A DNA stretch of 60,197 nucleotides, taken from assembly GCA_019695185.1 (NCBI GenBank), contig JAIBAN010000046.1:1-60197 (forward strand), in the 5' to 3' direction. The notes beneath the pieces were generated by a model. The model was given only the letters and a program-made list of their open reading frames with translations. It made no database searches and was not told the origin of the DNA. Positions 53,803 to 60,197 of the stretch are shown here, one piece after another. The stretch is from Blastocatellia bacterium (GTDB taxonomy: Bacteria > Acidobacteriota > Blastocatellia > Chloracidobacteriales > Chloracidobacteriaceae). The translations under genes were made by a program, and so were the position numbers. Positions within the stretch are counted from its first letter, which is position 1. Every line of letters starts with the position of its first letter.

Positions 53803-56139
53803 ATGAAATTAGCTGTTGTTCGTTTTTTATGGTTGGCGCTTGCTCTGTTGGTGCTCGGTAGTCAGGGGACAGCCCAGACAACTTCCCCACCCCCTCCACA
53901 ACCTTTGGCTGAAACCTCCCTGGCACGGGCTTTTTTTCCCAATATCAACAATGTGCTGGCATTAAGTGCCGACGGGAGTTTTGCTCTGGCCGGTTCTTTT
54001 GAAACGGACAGCGTGTTTGCTTTCAAGCCTGGCACTGGAGAAAAACTGGGCGAAGTAACGGTCGGTGATGGCCCCACCCAGATTATCGTCCAGGGAAATC
54101 AGGCAGCCGTTTTCAATACGGCAACCCTGGCCCTGCCGCGACCAACCATTTCCCTGCTCGACATCAGCCAACCACAAAAACTGCGGGTTACGGCTACCTG
54201 CGTGCTGCCCGAAAATCTGACCGTCACGTTCTCACGGGAAACCCTGGCTCTCAGCCGGGATGGGCGGGTGGTTTTCGGTTGTGCCGTGGACAAAAAAAAT
54301 CGCGGAACGCTGTTTGCGTTTGATACCCAAACCGGAACCCAACTGGGGGCACTCCCGGTCGGAAATTTCCCTCTCAATGCCCAGGTAATTGAACGCAACG
54401 GCGGGCGGACCGTTGTCCTTGCCCTTACCGCTGAATCCAGCAGTCAATTGGTTTTTGTCACTGCCACCAATCCGGCAGCCATGAAAGTCAGCGGAACGCT
54501 GCCATTTCCCGGAAAATCACAACTGACATCAAGCAACAGTTTCCTGGTGAATGAAGCCGAAAACCTGGGCTTCATGGCCTTGCCCAAAGCCCAGCAACTG
54601 GTGACTTTTCGGCTTGACCCGCCGGTTGTACTGGACCAAGCCCCGATTGGTCCAATCGCCACCCGCCTGGTCCGGCGGAATAACCGATTGCTGGTGCAGG
54701 AGGAAGGCGGGGCCAACGTGGCGGTTTTTGACCTGAGTCAGCCCGAAAAACCGAAATTTCTTTCCCGGTTTGAAAGCAGCGGCACGTCACTTTTTGGAGT
54801 GCCTGCGTTCAGTAGTGATGGCAAGCTGGCCTATGCACTTTCCCCACTGGACCAGACGCTCTATATTTTTGACGTGGAAACCGGCATGCTGCGGGCAACC
54901 TTCATCACCCAAGGCGAAATACCGGTTCATTTTGTTTTCACGGACGGCAGTTGTGCCATTTTGGTTCCATCGGCACGTGCGGTGGAGTGTCTGAATCTGA
55001 CTGCGCTTCCGCCCCAACGGGCAGGCATTTTTTTTACCCCAGGCGGCGTAACATTTGACATTAAACAGGCTCCGCTGGTGACAGGTGACGGGAAACGGGC
55101 CTACGTGGCCTCACCGCTGACCCATGAAATTCTGGAAATTGACCCGGAAACAACGGCAGTGACAGGTCGGATTGCCACCAATCCCGGCCCCAACAATCTG
55201 ACCTTGTTTGAAGCACCGGGCATCCGCCGACTGGCAGTGACCACCACCATTGGAGCCACCGTTGACCTTTTTTCCGAACAGACGGACGGCACCTGGAAAA
55301 AAACCGGGGTTTTTGCCTTGCCCGGAGACAATTCCTATTTGTTTGATTTTGCCAATGTCGTGTTCAGCCGGGACGGCAAAACCGGTTTTGTGGCGGATGT
55401 CCAAAACAAGGTCTATGCGTTTGATGGCGACAACGGAACCCTGTTGGGCAGCCGGGAGGTTGGAGATTTTCCTGCCGGGCTTTCCCTGTTTGAATCAGCC
55501 ACCGGCGAGCGCCGAATTGCCGTGAGTGCCGGGTCCCTGGGACAAAAAACGACAGTGACCGTGCTTGATGGGTCCAACCCCCGCGAACTGAAACCGCTTT
55601 CAACCATCGTGGTGGATAAAGACATCATGTTTGCGCTCGACAATCTTCCTCTTTTCAGTGCCGATGGTGAAACTCTCTACCTGGGTGCCAGTTTTTCCAA
55701 TGAACTGCTCACCATCAACATCAAAAAAGCAGCAATCGTCGGACGGGTGGGTGGTATCACGGCTGCCCAAATCGTTCCGTTTGAACAAAAAGGAAAACCT
55801 GCTTTTCTGGCAGCCAACCTGGAAAACGGAAAAATCACAGTCCTCACCAAAGACTCGGAAAACGGTCTTGCCAAAGGGTTAAAAGTTTTTCCGCCTAAGG
55901 ATAACTTCTTTTTGGTAAGCAATTTACCAGTTGTCTTGCCGGGCGGTCAGCAAGGCGTCATCGGATCCTACGGGCTGAAATCAGTTTTTCTGTTCAGCAC
56001 GGTGGAAAATAAAATCAACCGCCAAATCACGATCCCTGGTGCCGTGGGTCGCCTGACGTTGTTACCTAACCGCCAAGCTGTGCTGGGCGTGGAAATCAAC
56101 GGCGCAGCCAATCGGATTTTCCGGGTAAACCTCAACTGA
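53803..56139 (+). CDS. Secreted beta-propeller (YVTN-like) repeat protein
   Basis: A 778-residue exported protein. Signal peptide FLWLALALLVLGSQGTAQT, then a proline stretch, then repeats of the type ALSADGSFALAGSFETDSVF, SRDGRVVFGCAV and FSSDGKLAYALSPLDQTLYI, typical of YVTN/Lactonase-like propeller blades; two propellers are likely. Function unknown; such proteins often bind surface partners. ATG 53803 is one base past the folD stop, suggesting translational coupling. Confidence 0.82.
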   Translation: MKLAVVRFLWLALALLVLGSQGTAQTTSPPPPQPLAETSLARAFFPNINNVLALSADGSFALAGSFETDSVFAFKPGTGEKLGEVTVGDGPTQIIVQGNQAAVFNTATLALPRPTISLLDISQPQKLRVTATCVLPENLTVTFSRETLALSRDGRVVFGCAVDKKNRGTLFAFDTQTGTQLGALPVGNFPLNAQVIERNGGRTVVLALTAESSSQLVFVTATNPAAMKVSGTLPFPGKSQLTSSNSFLVNEAENLGFMALPKAQQLVTFRLDPPVVLDQAPIGPIATRLVRRNNRLLVQEEGGANVAVFDLSQPEKPKFLSRFESSGTSLFGVPAFSSDGKLAYALSPLDQTLYIFDVETGMLRATFITQGEIPVHFVFTDGSCAILVPSARAVECLNLTALPPQRAGIFFTPGGVTFDIKQAPLVTGDGKRAYVASPLTHEILEIDPETTAVTGRIATNPGPNNLTLFEAPGIRRLAVTTTIGATVDLFSEQTDGTWKKTGVFALPGDNSYLFDFANVVFSRDGKTGFVADVQNKVYAFDGDNGTLLGSREVGDFPAGLSLFESATGERRIAVSAGSLGQKTTVTVLDGSNPRELKPLSTIVVDKDIMFALDNLPLFSADGETLYLGASFSNELLTINIKKAAIVGRVGGITAAQIVPFEQKGKPAFLAANLENGKITVLTKDSENGLAKGLKVFPPKDNFFLVSNLPVVLPGGQQGVIGSYGLKSVFLFSTVENKINRQITIPGAVGRLTLLPNRQAVLGVEINGAANRIFRVNLN

Positions 56140-56146
56140 ACCACAT

Positions 56147-56284
56147 TCAGGACTGAGGACTGAGGACTGAGGACTGAGATGGAAAACAGCCATTGGAACA
56201 GTTTACCCTGGTTTTCCGGAAAGTCTCCCTTAGATGAGGAAAATACCTCAGTCCTCAGTCCTCAATCCTCAGTCCTCAATCCTG
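56147..56284. repeat. Inverted heptamer arrays, unit GGACTGA, entering a gene
   Basis: Left arm 56147-56180, right arm 56246-56284, with degenerate CCTCA units to about 56325. The left arm gives the ribosome-binding site and the first base of the start codon region of the next gene; the right arm is in its coding sequence. Confidence 0.92.
56169..56173 (+). promoter_or_regulatory. Repeat-derived Shine-Dalgarno site
   Basis: GAGGA formed where two GGACTGA units meet, five bases before ATG 56179. Confidence 0.55.
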
Positions 56285-57405
56285 AAGTTACCCTCATTCC
56301 TCAACCCTCAGCCCTCTGTCCTTCAGTCGCCCGCCATTTGGATGCTCCTTTTATTGGTATTTTGCTGGGCACGGCAGTGGGTGATTCCCTGGGATTGCCA
56401 GCCGAAGGGTTGAGTCGTCGCCGGGTAGCCCGGCTATTCCCCGGCCCGTGGCGGCAGCGATTCTTTTTCGGTTCCGGCATGGTGAGCGATGACACGGAGC
56501 ACACTGTCTTCGTCGCCGAAAGCCTGCTGGAGGAACCGAACTCGCCCCAACAGTTTCAAACCCGATTTGCCGGCAGACTCAGATGGTGGCTGGCGGCACT
56601 TCCAGCCGGAGTCGGGTGGGCCACCCTCAGAGCCATGCTTAAACTGTGGCTAGGGGTTTCCCCACGGCACAGCGGCGTCTATTCCGCTGGAAATGGGGCA
56701 GCCATGCGGGCAGCCATTTTCGGAGCCTGTTTTGCCAGTCAAACTGAACGACTCTTTCAGTTTGTCCAGGCCGCAACCAAAGTCACTCATACCGATACAA
56801 AGGCCCAAACCGGCGCGCTGGCCATCGCCCGGCTGGTTGAACTCACCATCCTCACCCAGCCTGTCACCTGTCCGGCTGCAATAATTTTCCAGCTTCTTGC
56901 CAGCCTGACTGATGCTGAAGATGACCCCGAATGGCATAAAATCCTGGGGAAACTACGGCTTTCCTATGAGCAAGAGGCGACAGTCGCCCATTTTGCCGAC
57001 ACGTTGAAATTAAACCGGGGTGTGACCGGCTATGTCTATCATACGGTTCCAGTCGCAGTGTATGCCTGGATGCACCATTTCCGGGATTTTCGGGCCACCC
57101 TTGAAGCCGTCTTGAATTGTGGCGGGGATACGGATACGGTGGCAGCAATTGCGGGAGCACTTACCGGAGCCACCGTCGGACCACAAGGAATTCCCCCGGA
57201 GTGGCTTTCCCGTTTACGGGATTGGCCGCTTTCAATTGCGTTTTTACAAGGGTTGGGAAAAGCTCTGGCCTGCCAAAAACGCGGGGAACCGCTCCCGTTT
57301 TCTGTGCGACCGGCATGGATGACCGTTGTGGCTCTGCCGCGCAATCTCTTTTTTCTTCTGGTCGTTGTGTTTCACGGAATCCGGCGGCTTTTTCCACCCT
57401 TCTGA
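56179..57405 (+). CDS. ADP-ribosylglycohydrolase family protein
   Basis: A 408-residue protein. The catalytic domain starts near residue 54: FIGILLGTAVGDSLGLPAEG, DDTEHTVF (metal-binding), GNGAAMRAAIFG, THTDTKAQTGALA and GGDTDTVAAIAGALTGA, the full set of ADP-ribosyl-hydrolase motifs with two magnesium ions. It removes ADP-ribose from proteins or related molecules. The first 50 residues are encoded largely by the GGACTGA inverted array (VLSPQSSVLNPE) and have no family match. A non-ATG start nearer the domain (TTG at about 56338) is possible. The C-terminus is hydrophobic (NLFFLLVVVFHGI) and may anchor to the membrane. Confidence 0.85.
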   Translation: MENSHWNSLPWFSGKSPLDEENTSVLSPQSSVLNPEVTLIPQPSALCPSVARHLDAPFIGILLGTAVGDSLGLPAEGLSRRRVARLFPGPWRQRFFFGSGMVSDDTEHTVFVAESLLEEPNSPQQFQTRFAGRLRWWLAALPAGVGWATLRAMLKLWLGVSPRHSGVYSAGNGAAMRAAIFGACFASQTERLFQFVQAATKVTHTDTKAQTGALAIARLVELTILTQPVTCPAAIIFQLLASLTDAEDDPEWHKILGKLRLSYEQEATVAHFADTLKLNRGVTGYVYHTVPVAVYAWMHHFRDFRATLEAVLNCGGDTDTVAAIAGALTGATVGPQGIPPEWLSRLRDWPLSIAFLQGLGKALACQKRGEPLPFSVRPAWMTVVALPRNLFFLLVVVFHGIRRLFPPF

Positions 57406-57407
57406 AC

Positions 57408-57496
57408 AAGTCTTGGGAGTTTTGGGGGTCTTGGGACGTAAAAAGCATTTATAATTCTCAATTCAAAAGCCCCTGAACCCTGAACCCTGAACCCTG
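57408..57496. repeat. Mixed repeat arrays before asnB
   Basis: Left: 57408-57436, degenerate opposite-strand copies of the 9-mer ACTCCCAAG (reads AGTCTTGGGAGT). Then a single TCTCAATTC unit, then TTCAGGG units in reverse orientation (CCCTGAA) at 57470-57496, whose left partner is missing. Confidence 0.8.
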
Positions 57497-57501
57497 TTTT
57501 T

Positions 57502-59430
57502 ATGTGCGGCATAGCTGGTTTTATTGGAAACAGAACGGAAGCGGATTTGAACCGGATGCTGGATGCCGTGCGGCATCGCGGCCCGGATGACCGGGGAACC
57601 TACGTCAAGCGTGAGCGGCATGGAGCGCTGGTGGGGTTGGGACAGCAACGACTGTCCATTCTGGACTTGTCCTCCGCCGGTCACAACCCGATGCCCAATT
57701 CTGCCCGCAACCGGTGGCTTGTCTATAACGGAGAAACCTATAATTTTCGGGAAATCCGTCAGGAACTAGCCACCAAGGGCCACCGGTTTCATTCCGAATG
57801 CGACACCGAAGTCATTCTGGCTGCCAATGATGAATGGGGCATCCGGCATCTTGACCGGTTGAATGGAATGTTTGCCTATGCGGTCTGGGATGAGACCACC
57901 GACACCCTGCTGCTGGTGCGGGACCGGTTGGGCATCAAACCCTTGTACTATGTCGAAACAGCCGACGGAATTGCCTTTGGTTCGGAAATCAAATCGCTCT
58001 TGACCTTGCCGGGTGTTAAGGCCGAACTGGACCAGGAGGCGCTTCACGAATATCTGACCTTCTTGTGGGTACCCGACCCGAAAACCGCCTTTCGCGGCAT
58101 TCGCAAATTGCCACCCGGCCATTATCTGACCTGGAACAACGGAACGCTCACCATCAAACAATATTGGGACATCCACTTTCAGGAGGACTTTTCACGCAGC
58201 CAAACCTATTGGGAGGCCACACTCCGGGAACAGTTGCGATTGGCGGTCGAACGGCAACTGGTGAGTGACGTACCGTTGGGGGCATTTCTCAGCGGCGGAG
58301 TGGATTCCTCCAGTATTGTGGGGCTGATGACCCGTCGTTTTGAACGGGACGGAGCCGGGCGCACGGTGCAGACCTACACCATGGGCAGTTCGGCGGAGGA
58401 TTTGGCCTACGATGTCAATGACGATGACACGGAATATGCCCGGCAGGTCGGCAAGCTCTTTCATACCGACTATCACGAAAGCCTGCTCCAGCCGGATGTG
58501 ATCAACCTGCTTCCGAAAATGGTCTGGCACATGGACGAACCTGTGGCCGACCCGGCGATTTTGACCAGCTATCTGATTTGCCGGGCCGCCCGCGAAACGC
58601 TCACGGTGATGCTTTCGGGTATGGGTGCAGACGAAGTGTTCGCCGGTTACCCGCGCCATCTGGCGGCAGTCCGCTTGGCCAAACTCTTTAACCTGGTGCC
58701 CCAACGCATGAGCGAGCCCCTGGTGGCGCTTCTGCCCGGAGCCGGAACCGGCACCTTTGGCAAAGTTTCGCGCAATGTCAAAAAACTGGCCAAATCCGCC
58801 GGATTGCCGTTTGACGAGCGGTATCTGGGTTATGGAACCTATTTCACCGATGCGGAAAAAATGGCGCTCTACGCTCCGGAATTGCAAGCAGCAACTGTCC
58901 GCATGGATGCTTACCACGCCCATCGGACCTATCTGGAACGGGTCAAAGGGGAACATCCGGTCAATCAAATGCTTTATCTGGATTTCAAAACCTTTTTACC
59001 CTGCCTGAACCTGACTTATTCGGACAAAACCAGCATGGCAGCTTCGGTCGAAGTCCGGGTTCCTTTCCTGGACCACACCCTGGTGGAGCTTTCCGCCCAA
59101 ATGCCCGCCGATTTGAAACTACACGGCACGACCCGGAAATACATTCTCAAAAAATGCCTGCAAGACCTGCTTCCAAAAAATATTCTTTATCGTAAAAAAG
59201 CCGGGTTCAGCGCTCCGGTCCGGGCATGGCTGCGGCGGGATTTGCGCGAAATGGTGGACGACCTGCTTTCCGAAACGACGTTGAAACGGCGCGGTCTGTT
59301 TAATCCAACCGAAGTCCGCCGTTTGATTGAAGCCCAGCGGCAAGGCCGTGAAGACAACGCCCTCAAGATTTACCAGTTGCTGACACTGGAATTGTGGCTG
59401 CAAACCTTTGTGGATAAAAAACAGAACTAA
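57502..59430 (+). CDS. asnB: Asparagine synthetase (glutamine-hydrolysing)
   Basis: A 642-residue AsnB. N-terminal amidotransferase domain with nucleophile Cys2 (MCGIAGF), later RLSILDLS and the YNGETYNF loop; C-terminal synthetase domain with PP-loop SGGVDSSS, and SVEVRVPFLD. It turns aspartate, glutamine and ATP into asparagine and glutamate; members of this length also amidate cell-surface sugars. The ATG lies directly after CCCTGTTTTT at the end of a TTCAGGG array, as in livG. Confidence 0.94.
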   Translation: MCGIAGFIGNRTEADLNRMLDAVRHRGPDDRGTYVKRERHGALVGLGQQRLSILDLSSAGHNPMPNSARNRWLVYNGETYNFREIRQELATKGHRFHSECDTEVILAANDEWGIRHLDRLNGMFAYAVWDETTDTLLLVRDRLGIKPLYYVETADGIAFGSEIKSLLTLPGVKAELDQEALHEYLTFLWVPDPKTAFRGIRKLPPGHYLTWNNGTLTIKQYWDIHFQEDFSRSQTYWEATLREQLRLAVERQLVSDVPLGAFLSGGVDSSSIVGLMTRRFERDGAGRTVQTYTMGSSAEDLAYDVNDDDTEYARQVGKLFHTDYHESLLQPDVINLLPKMVWHMDEPVADPAILTSYLICRAARETLTVMLSGMGADEVFAGYPRHLAAVRLAKLFNLVPQRMSEPLVALLPGAGTGTFGKVSRNVKKLAKSAGLPFDERYLGYGTYFTDAEKMALYAPELQAATVRMDAYHAHRTYLERVKGEHPVNQMLYLDFKTFLPCLNLTYSDKTSMAASVEVRVPFLDHTLVELSAQMPADLKLHGTTRKYILKKCLQDLLPKNILYRKKAGFSAPVRAWLRRDLREMVDDLLSETTLKRRGLFNPTEVRRLIEAQRQGREDNALKIYQLLTLELWLQTFVDKKQN

Positions 59431-59435
59431 AAAAC

Positions 59436-59535
59436 AGTGACAGGTGACAGGTGACAAGTGACAGGTAAAAGCAGCGTCCTTGTTCCCAGGTTTTTGCTCC
59501 TGTCACCTGTCACCTGTCACCTGTCACCTGTCACT
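59436..59535. repeat. Inverted heptamer arrays, unit GTGACAG
   Basis: Left arm 59436-59466, right arm 59499-59535, spacer 32 bases, between two convergent genes (asnB and the crotonase-like gene). The right arm overlaps the end of the crotonase-like gene and provides its stop codon. Confidence 0.92.
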
Positions 59536-60029
59536 GATTCGGAACGAAAATTTGGTTTGCGTTTTTCGAGGAAAGCACGAATGCCTTCTGCCGCATCGGG
59601 CAACGCAAAGGAAAGGGCAAACCCGTAACGTTCGGCAGCTTCCGCCGTGACCGAATCCGTGACCGCCTGAAGGGCAATCATTTCGGAGGCCAGTTCCTGT
59701 GAAACCGGGCTGAATTGTTCAACCTGATGTTTCCAGGCAGTAAACCCGGCCTGTTCCATCACGCCATCCACCAAGCCGGCCTGTAAAGCCTCGGCAGCAG
59801 TCATTGCGAAACCATTCAGCAAAAAGTCGAGTGCCCGTTGGGGGCCCACCCGCGCAACCAGCGAAAAAACCAGTGGTTGATGAGGAGCGCCGGTCAGCGG
59901 AGCCAGTTTGAGGCACAAGGCAGGGCCGCCAATGATAATCGAATCCGGAAAAGCCTCTGCCTGTGCGGCAAAATCAAGCACTCCGTCAAACCACAGGATG
60001 CGCGTGGCAATGTTCCAATCGGTACTCAT
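59517..60029 (-). CDS. Short enoyl-CoA hydratase/isomerase-like protein
   Basis: A 170-residue crotonase-fold protein, against about 260 residues usual. The helix-rich part after QPLVFSLVARVGPQRALDFLLNG, and MTAAEALQAGLVDGVMEQ, fits the second half of the family; the N-terminal part is reduced, and the oxyanion-hole region (GGPALCLKL) is degenerate. So it is either a divergent or a decaying member. The C-terminus SVTGDR and the TGA stop come from the GTGACAG repeat. ATG 60029 chosen; an open frame upstream overlaps the CHAT gene's end. Confidence 0.6.
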   Translation of the reverse strand: MSTDWNIATRILWFDGVLDFAAQAEAFPDSIIIGGPALCLKLAPLTGAPHQPLVFSLVARVGPQRALDFLLNGFAMTAAEALQAGLVDGVMEQAGFTAWKHQVEQFSPVSQELASEMIALQAVTDSVTAEAAERYGFALSFALPDAAEGIRAFLEKRKPNFRSESVTGDR

Positions 60030-60061
60030 GCAAAACAGCACTTTCTTTGGTACGTTTTCCT

Positions 60062-60197
60062 TCAGTAGCTTCCATTCACGGTAAAAGCCGCCCAATAGTA
60101 AGGGGATTTCCACGGGGTTTGTTCCACCATTTCCAGTTGCGCTGCCCGCAAAGCCGCCGCCGGACGTTGCTTTTGTTGGAAGAGGTGTTTGTAGAAC
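60062..60197 (-). CDS. C-terminal end of a second CHAT-domain protein (partial)
   Basis: Entering from the right edge on the minus strand, 44 codons are seen: LFQQKQRPAAALRAAQLEM, then SPYYWAAFTVNGSY and TGA at 60062-60064. This matches the end of the TPR-CHAT protein at 6.8-10.1 kb (DALRNAQLTLLRNP, then HPFYWAAFIQSGEW). The active site lies outside the window. Confidence 0.85.
   Translation of the reverse strand, partial: FYKHLFQQKQRPAAALRAAQLEMVEQTPWKSPYYWAAFTVNGSY

Noticed and set aside
21860..59535. CRISPR arrays as an explanation of the repeats
   Set aside because: Units are 7 bp in direct contact, without regular spacers, and no cas gene is present.

Overview
The window looks like chromosome of a Gram-negative bacterium of moderate GC. 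Most of it is visibly GC-rich; the 41.4-43.6 kb restriction-modification block is clearly AT-richer. The gene mix is three large Ser/Thr kinases (two fused to ATPase or TPR modules), exported TPR-CHAT protein, dipeptidyl peptidase IV with a POT peptide transporter, MqnD of the futalosine pathway, a bacterial XPB helicase and many small secreted proteins. This suggests an Acidobacteriota-like organism, perhaps Blastocatellia; that is inference from gene content, as no rRNA gene is present.

Layout. 0.1-5.3 kb: an ExbD-like protein, then an XPB helicase operon (helicase, helicase-associated partner, a 79-residue protein and a 40-residue zinc-ribbon peptide). 5.5-15.8 kb: membrane and exported proteins (DUF3592, TPR-CHAT, lipoprotein), a SUKH-like gene divergent from rtcB, and a three-gene operon (NTF2-like, SRPBCC, secreted protein). 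15.9-21.9 kb: a 1383-residue kinase/GGDEF-like/ATPase/TPR protein divergent from an ABC1-family kinase. 22.0-31.2 kb, all on the minus strand: POT transporter with DPP-IV, and a complete branched-chain amino-acid ABC operon in the order K-H-M-G-F. 31.4-38.3 kb: peroxiredoxin, DUF971, a PATAN-DnaJ-TPR protein, tRNA-His, acyl-CoA dehydrogenase, VanZ and DUF2490. 38.3-41.3 kb: two-component system and TatD. 41.5-43.4 kb: a complete SmaI-like restriction-modification system with its C regulator. 43.6-47.4 kb: two Ser/Thr kinases. 47.5-60.2 kb: parvulin lipoprotein, MqnD, ScpB, S66 peptidase, AidB-like dehydrogenase, FolD, beta-propeller, ADP-ribosylglycohydrolase, asparagine synthetase, a crotonase-fold remnant and the C-terminus of a second CHAT protein.

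The most unusual thing is in the gaps between genes. From about 21.9 kb onward nearly every junction is filled by an inverted pair of short tandem arrays whose unit is 7 bp (TTCAGGG, GGACTGA, GAATTGA, TTTGCGA, GTGACAG; single arrays of GGTCTGG and CTTAAAA). The two arms of a locus share one heptamer, different loci use different heptamers, the spacer between arms is unrelated from locus to locus, and the polarity is the same at every paired locus. The arrays butt directly against start and stop codons, sometimes supply them, and in two genes run into coding sequence. A second repeat type, a 26-27 bp palindromic unit (GAGTTCCGC...GCGGCAGTT), forms two related compound inverted elements at 14.0 and 52.7 kb.
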